From Tannerellaceae bacterium (GTDB lineage Bacteria > Bacteroidota > Bacteroidia > Bacteroidales > Tannerellaceae), in the NCBI GenBank assembly GCA_020860805.1, contig JAJBTP010000124.1, positions 1 through 11,794 of the forward strand: a stretch of DNA of 11,794 bases, read 5' to 3'. Every line of letters begins with the position of its first letter. The first letter of the stretch is position 1. Positions 7,633 through 11,794 of the stretch are shown here, piece by piece. Under the pieces are notes generated by a model. The model ran no database searches and was not told where the DNA came from. It saw only the letters and a program-made list of their open reading frames with translations. Made by a program: the position numbers and the translations under genes.

Positions 7633-9198
7633 TCAATACTTTATGCCGTTAATTATAACATCCCGGGATTGTCTCACCTGTACTTCCGGACCTTCCTGCT
7701 GACGGATAATAACATTTTGCATATTTACTCCGTCTGTGTGGATTAGTTCGGCTCCCAACAGAGAACTGATAACTACATTTTCAACCTGCACATTACTGAT
7801 TTTCATTTCCGGTAGCCCATTGAAATACATTGCTCTGCGCGCATTATTACAATAGACATCTTTGATGTAAATATTCCGGAAAGACGGCGTTTCCTCTGTT
7901 ACCGCAGGAATATTCTCTTTTCTTTCAGTCGGGTTTTCCAGATCTTCCACTGCCGACTTGCCACTGTAAAACAGGTCGAACAGCAAAGGTTCTGTGGAAA
8001 TATTTGACATAATTATATTTTCAATCCATATATTTTCTACTACGCCACCACGCCCACGTGTACTTTTAAAACGCAATCCGACATCAGTGCCCGTAAAGGT
8101 ACAATTTTTGACATAAATATTATTGACTCCTCCGGACATTTCACTGCCAACCACAAATCCTCCATGGCCATGCAAGACTACATTATCTGTTATAATGACA
8201 TTCCGGCAGGCTTCATTCCGTTCACGGCCATCTTTGTCTTTTCCTGATTTAATACAGATAGCATCATCACCGGCATCAAAAAGATTTCCTGCTATTAATG
8301 CTTTATTACAGGATTCCAGATCCAATGCATCACCATTCTGGGAATACCAGGGATTAAATACTTTGGTATTGGTGATAACTACATTTTCGCAGGAAAGAGG
8401 ATGAAGGCTCCAGCAGGGAGAGTTACGGAATGTTACACCATCTATCCATACATTTTTGCAATGCCGGAAACTTACCAATACCGGCCGGAGCCAGTGACGG
8501 ATAGCTTCCCACTCTTCATCCGTCTGCAGATTTTGTGGATTGTTGAACTGATCACTCACTAAATGTCCCCGTTTCGATTGTTCACTGGGATACCACATAT
8601 CTTTTTTATCATTCAGAACGCCTCCGGATTCTACAAAATTCTTCCATTGGGCAGCTGATAATTTATTTTTCTTAACCGGTCGCCAGGCATCTCCCGAACC
8701 ATCATAGATTCCTTCTCCGGTCAGGGCGATATTAGTAGCACCCAATGCATTCAACGGAGATGTACAACGGCGTGTATTGAGTCCTTCAAAAGAAGTCTCG
8801 ATGATAGGATATTTTTCCGGGTCCGAATCGAATATAACCAAGGCATTTGCTTCTGCATGCAAATCAATATTATCCAACAGAGTAATAGGTCCTGTAAGCC
8901 ATATACCGGAAGGTATTATAACACGTCCGCCACCTTCGGCAGCCAGTTGCCAGATAGCCGAATTAATAGCTTCTGTATTATCAGCCAGTCCATCCCCAAT
9001 AGCTCCGGTTTCAAGGATATTAACAGAACGGGATGGAAATTGTGGTAAAGGAATAACATCCATGCTAAAGGGGATATTTTCAAAATAGTTTTCATACTCT
9101 TTACTTACATCCACCCGGGTTTGTGCTTTTATTCCTCCGGCTAACAGAAGGCTAACAGCCAGTGAAGTAATCTTTGCTTTCAAAAGGTAATAATTCAT
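7633..9198 (-). CDS. Secreted GH28 polygalacturonase, probably exo-acting
   Basis: Hydrolyses alpha-1,4 links between galacturonate residues in de-esterified pectin, outside the cytoplasm. Residues 1-25 are a Sec signal peptide ending at an A-x-A-like site (GGIKAQ). The 521-aa right-handed beta-helix shows the GH28 catalytic set: NGD at 288-290 (equivalent of the N-T-D motif), the Asp pair D311-D312 in AGDDAICIKSG, GHGG at 344-347, and the R-x-K motif at 376-378 (LRFKSTRGRGG). An N-terminal block NILETGAIGDGLADNTEAIN (60-79) is typical of the bacterial enzymes. The insertion-rich segment about 170-235 (AWRPVKKNKLS onward) is common in exo-polygalacturonases, so exo-action releasing galacturonate is likely but not proven. 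Being first in the leftward run with uxaBAC-kdgK, it supplies the substrate of that pathway. No lipoprotein Cys follows the signal peptide, so a periplasmic location is likely. Confidence 0.93.
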   Translation of the reverse strand: MNYYLLKAKITSLAVSLLLAGGIKAQTRVDVSKEYENYFENIPFSMDVIPLPQFPSRSVNILETGAIGDGLADNTEAINSAIWQLAAEGGGRVIIPSGIWLTGPITLLDNIDLHAEANALVIFDSDPEKYPIIETSFEGLNTRRCTSPLNALGATNIALTGEGIYDGSGDAWRPVKKNKLSAAQWKNFVESGGVLNDKKDMWYPSEQSKRGHLVSDQFNNPQNLQTDEEWEAIRHWLRPVLVSFRHCKNVWIDGVTFRNSPCWSLHPLSCENVVITNTKVFNPWYSQNGDALDLESCNKALIAGNLFDAGDDAICIKSGKDKDGRERNEACRNVIITDNVVLHGHGGFVVGSEMSGGVNNIYVKNCTFTGTDVGLRFKSTRGRGGVVENIWIENIIMSNISTEPLLFDLFYSGKSAVEDLENPTERKENIPAVTEETPSFRNIYIKDVYCNNARRAMYFNGLPEMKISNVQVENVVISSLLGAELIHTDGVNMQNVIIRQQEGPEVQVRQSRDVIINGIKY

Positions 9199-9277
9199 GG
9201 TATTCTAATTGGATTATTTGTTCATTTTTGCACTTCCGGATGCAATATTATTCTAACCATTTATATATAGTATCTAA

Positions 9278-9310
9278 AAATTGATTTATGAAAGGAAGAA
9301 ATTGATTTAT
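9278..9310 (+). repeat. Tandem 12-bp direct repeat with 21-bp period, candidate HTCS operator
   Basis: The 12-mer AAATTGATTTAT occurs at 9278-9289 and 9299-9310, start-to-start distance 21 bp, two helical turns. It sits in the divergent control region, about 80 bp upstream of the GH28 start and 46 bp upstream of the -33 element of the esterase promoter. AraC-type output domains, as carried by HTCS regulators, commonly bind direct repeats with about this period. Binding by the HTCS encoded at 11165 is inference. Confidence 0.5.
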
Positions 9311-9355
9311 ACCAATTATTATACAAAACTGAACAATCTCTTTACATAGTAAATC

Positions 9356-9386
9356 TTGCGATTCCCATCATCAGCCGCTACTTTTG
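9356..9386 (+). promoter_or_regulatory. Bacteroidetes-type promoter of the esterase gene
   Basis: The -33 element TTG is at 9356-9358 and the -7 element TACTTTTG, a full match to TAnnTTTG, is at 9379-9386, separated by 20 bp. Transcription should start near 9391, leaving a leader of about 45 nt before the ATG at 9436. The identical spacing in the HTCS promoter supports the call. Confidence 0.65.
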
Positions 9387-9435
9387 TAGAGGTATTTTGC
9401 ATACCCTATACTAATTTACAGAACAAGCAGTAATT

Positions 9436-11099
9436 ATGAAAACACCCAGATTCTATTTCTATTTTACCATAATAGGCTTACTTTTTTGCTATCATCTTTT
9501 CAGTCTGAACGGGTGATTACCATTTTTATGATTGGTGATTCAACCATGGCAGATAAAAAAACGGATGGAGGAAATCCGGAACGAGGCTGGGGGCATATGT
9601 GGCCTTCTTTTTTCACAGCAAAAATAAAAATTGAAAATAATGCCCAAAACGGACGAAGTTCCAAAAGTTTTATAGAGGAAGGGCGCTGGCAGAAAGTAGT
9701 AGACCGGATTCAACCGGGAGATTTTCTCTTTATTCAGTTTGGGCATAATGATTCCAAACCGGATACTGAAAGATATACCGACCCTCATACTACCTATAAG
9801 GCAAACCTACACCGGTTTATAAAAGAAGCCAAAGAAAAAGGAGGTATTCCTGTTCTTTTTACCTCTATCGTCAGACGGAACTTCAATGAAAACGGACTCT
9901 TAATAGATACACATGGTGACTACCTGAGTGCTGCAAAAGCGGTAGCTCAGGAAGCAGATATAGTACTGATTGATTTAAATGAAAGGACCCATGCATGGAT
10001 TCAGGCATTGGGGCCGGAACAATCCAAAGCTATGTTTATGTGGGTTGAACCCGGGACGCTGCCCTGTTGTCCGGAAGGAAAAAAAGATGATACCCATTTA
10101 AATATTGCCGGAGCCCGGCAGGTAGCTTTGTTTGCCTTAGAGGAACTGGTTAAGTATTACCCGAAACTGGCCCCCTTTATAACCCATTATGATTTCGTGG
10201 TAGCACAGGATGGTTCGGGCGATTTTTTTACTATACAGGAAGCTATTAATGCTGTACCGGACTTCAGAAAGTCCGGACGTACAACAATACGGATACGTAC
10301 CGGTATTTACAAAGAAAAACTTATTGTACCTGAGTGCAAAATCAATGTCACGTTGATAGGAGAGGAGGGTACGGTTTTAACCTATGATGATTATGCTTCG
10401 AAATTAAACCGGTTTGGTGAAGAAAAAAGTACTTCCGGTTCTGCCGGTTGTTATATATATGCGCCGGATTTCATAGCTGAAAACATTACGTTTCAAAATA
10501 CTTCCGGTCCGGTAGGCCAGGCTGTTGCCATATTGGTAAAAGGAGACCGGGCTGCTTTCCGGCATTGTCGTTTTCTGGGTTTTCAGGATACCCTGTACAC
10601 GTATGGTACCGGACGGCAATATTACGAAGAGTGTTACATAGAAGGAAGTGTCGATTTTATTTTCGGAGGGGCTACAGCTGTATTTAATCATTGCGTTATC
10701 CACAGCCTGGCAAATGGATATATAACCGCTCCATCTACCCCGGAAGGAAAAAAACATGGATATGTATTTCTGGACTGTAGGCTAACGGCTGCCCAGGGAG
10801 TTAAAAAAGTATATTTGTCCCGTCCCTGGCGTCCGTTTGCTAAAGCCGTTTTTATCCACTGCGAACTGGATTCTCATATTGTACCGGAAGGATGGCACAA
10901 CTGGAACAAACCGGAAGCAGAAAAAACAATCTTCTATGCGGAATTTAAAAATTCTGGAAAAGGTGCAGATTATTCCCGGAGAGTCCGTTTTAGTAAACAA
11001 CTAAAGCACATAAAAGGATACTCGGTTTCTGAAATTTTAGGAGGTGAAGACGGATGGAATCCTTTAGCGGATAGCATTTTTGCCGGAAAGAAAAATTAA
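9436..11099 (+). CDS. Secreted two-domain pectin esterase: CE12 acetylesterase + CE8 pectin methylesterase (frameshift in signal peptide)
   Basis: Removes acetyl and methyl esters from pectin so that GH28 can act. Numbering from the TTG at 9486, the first half (about 10-230) is an SGNH esterase of CE12 type: GDSTMAD with nucleophile Ser19, GHND with Asn88, and the DDTH block with Asp201 and His204. The second half (about 235-527) is a CE8 beta-helix: GQAVAI (Gln345), QDTLY with Asp368, GSVDFIFGGATAVF with nucleophile Asp390, and LSRPW with Arg446. All expected active-site residues are present. The clean reading frame seems to lack a signal peptide. However, an ATG at 9436 encodes MKTPRFYFYFTIIGLLF in the next frame, and adding one T to the T6 run at 9482-9487 joins it to LLSSFQSERV, a normal signal peptide. 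I therefore place the true start at 9436, with a one-base deletion. It is divergent from GH28 and precedes the HTCS by 65 bp. Confidence 0.9.
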
Positions 11100-11130
11100 T
11101 TGATTCCTTTTATTTATCACTCTAAATTTG
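11100..11130 (+). promoter_or_regulatory. Bacteroidetes-type promoter of the HTCS gene
   Basis: TTG at 11100-11102, immediately after the esterase stop codon, and TAAATTTG (full match to TAnnTTTG) at 11123-11130 are separated by 20 bp. The start point would be near 11135, about 30 nt before the ATG at 11165. This suggests the sensor can be transcribed separately from the esterase. No terminator hairpin is visible between the two genes, so read-through is also possible. Confidence 0.6.
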
Positions 11131-11164
11131 TACCATTGCACTTTAACCCTGATTAAACCACCTT

Positions 11165-11794
11165 ATGTCAAAGAAATTATTTTTTATTTTTCTCCTTAGC
11201 TTTTTGTCGTTCCTTCCTGGCATGGCAAGATTCAATTATTCGTTTACACATTATTCATCGGAAAACGGTCTTTCTCAAAACACAGTTATGAATATCCTGG
11301 AAGACAGGAAAGGATATATGTGGTTTGCTACCTGGGACGGAATTAATAAATTTGACGGATATACATTTAAAACCTACAAACCAAACGATGATAGTTCCCT
11401 GAGTTTCACGAATAACCGGATGGACTACATCTATGAAGATTCCCATGGTTACATCTGGGTACTGACCTATGATAACCGGGTGCATCGGGTTCAACCCGAA
11501 AACAGAAGTGTTCACACAAATTCCGACAACCGGTGAAGAGAGTAATTATCACATACACTCTATTCAGATATTACCGGACGGAGTTATCTGGTTATTAACA
11601 CTTCATGAAGGTGATATACGGGTTTCTTATGAAACAGGTGATGAAAACCAATCGTCCAAATGGTTTCTGCTCAGGCCGGAAACTTACAGGCGAATAATGT
11701 TGAAACTATTTTTTATGATAGTTTATCACAGGAGTGGTTGCTCACGGAGAATGGTTTATATAGATATATACCGGAAAATAACAACACTATATCT
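11165..11794 (+). CDS. Hybrid two-component system sensor, N-terminal part (partial, two frameshifts)
   Basis: This is the start of a membrane sensor with a periplasmic propeller, the family that controls polysaccharide loci in Bacteroidetes. Residues 1-21 form a signal peptide or first membrane segment. They are followed by the usual opening YSSENGLSQNTVMNILED and repeats of the two-component-regulator propeller type: DRKGYMWFATWDGINKFDG (47-65), EDSHGYIWVLTYDNRVHRF (91-109), and, after the second shift, EWLLTENGLYRY. The kinase, receiver and AraC domains would lie beyond the window. Two shifts break it: an extra G in 11487-11489 (correct reading HRFNPKTEVFTQIPTTGEE) and a missing T in 11664-11666 (correct reading KWFSAQAGNLQANN). 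After both corrections the frame is open to the end of the window. The ligand is probably a pectin-derived oligosaccharide, inferred only from its neighbours. Confidence 0.85.

Noticed and set aside
9243..9250. Minus-strand TAATATTG as the -7 element of the GH28 promoter.
   Set aside because: It has one mismatch to TAnnTTTG and no TTG at 19-21 bp upstream, so the leftward promoter remains unlocated.
9482..9487. Phase variation of the esterase signal peptide by slippage in the T tract.
   Set aside because: A run of six or seven T is short for a phase-variable tract, and similar one-base shifts occur at many other unrelated sites in the window.
1..11794. tRNA or rRNA genes, CRISPR arrays, insertion sequences, toxin-antitoxin or defence genes.
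   Set aside because: I saw no cloverleaf, spaced repeat array, transposase-like frame or terminal inverted repeat in the sequence.

Overview
The window looks like part of a pectin (homogalacturonan) utilisation locus from a Bacteroidetes bacterium, probably Bacteroidales. The evidence is a periplasmic-type sensor with two-component-regulator propeller repeats (start of a hybrid two-component system, HTCS), Bacteroidetes-type promoters (TTG-N20-TAnnTTTG), moderately AT-rich DNA, and a gene set typical of gut or plant-associated Bacteroidetes. No SusC/SusD pair, hexuronate transporter or KDPG aldolase lies inside the window, so this is one end or an internal slice of a larger system.

Layout. 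(1) 30-2050, plus strand: a secreted protein of about 673 aa, family not recognised but probably an alpha/alpha-toroid carbohydrate-active protein, interrupted by five compensating frameshifts. (2) 2051-2137: intergenic region with a strong bidirectional terminator between convergent genes. (3) 2138-9198, minus strand: a tightly packed run in transcription order GH28 polygalacturonase, uxaB (tagaturonate reductase), uxaA (altronate dehydratase), uxaC (uronate isomerase), kdgK (KDG kinase), all intact. (4) 9199-9435: divergent control region with a 12-bp direct repeat at 21-bp period and a good promoter for the rightward gene. (5) 9436-11099, plus strand: a CE12-CE8 two-domain pectin esterase whose signal peptide is separated from the rest of the protein by a one-base deletion in a T tract. 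(6) 11165-11794, plus strand: N-terminal part of an HTCS sensor, with two frameshifts, running off the window.

How it fits together. The CE12-CE8 protein should remove acetyl and methyl esters from pectin outside the cytoplasm. The GH28 enzyme then cuts the de-esterified polygalacturonate to galacturonate. In the cytoplasm UxaC converts galacturonate to tagaturonate, UxaB reduces it to altronate, UxaA dehydrates it to 2-keto-3-deoxygluconate, and KdgK phosphorylates that to KDPG. The HTCS is the likely pectin-oligosaccharide sensor, and the direct repeat in the divergent region is the best candidate for its binding site.

Eight single-base indels, most in homopolymers, break all three plus-strand genes, while the five minus-strand genes are clean. 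Because the reading frame is restored with sensible protein each time, sequencing or assembly error is more likely than gene decay, but raw reads are needed to tell. I did not find a convincing undescribed system. The most interesting points are the unrecognised first protein, the hidden signal peptide, and the two candidate regulatory motifs.
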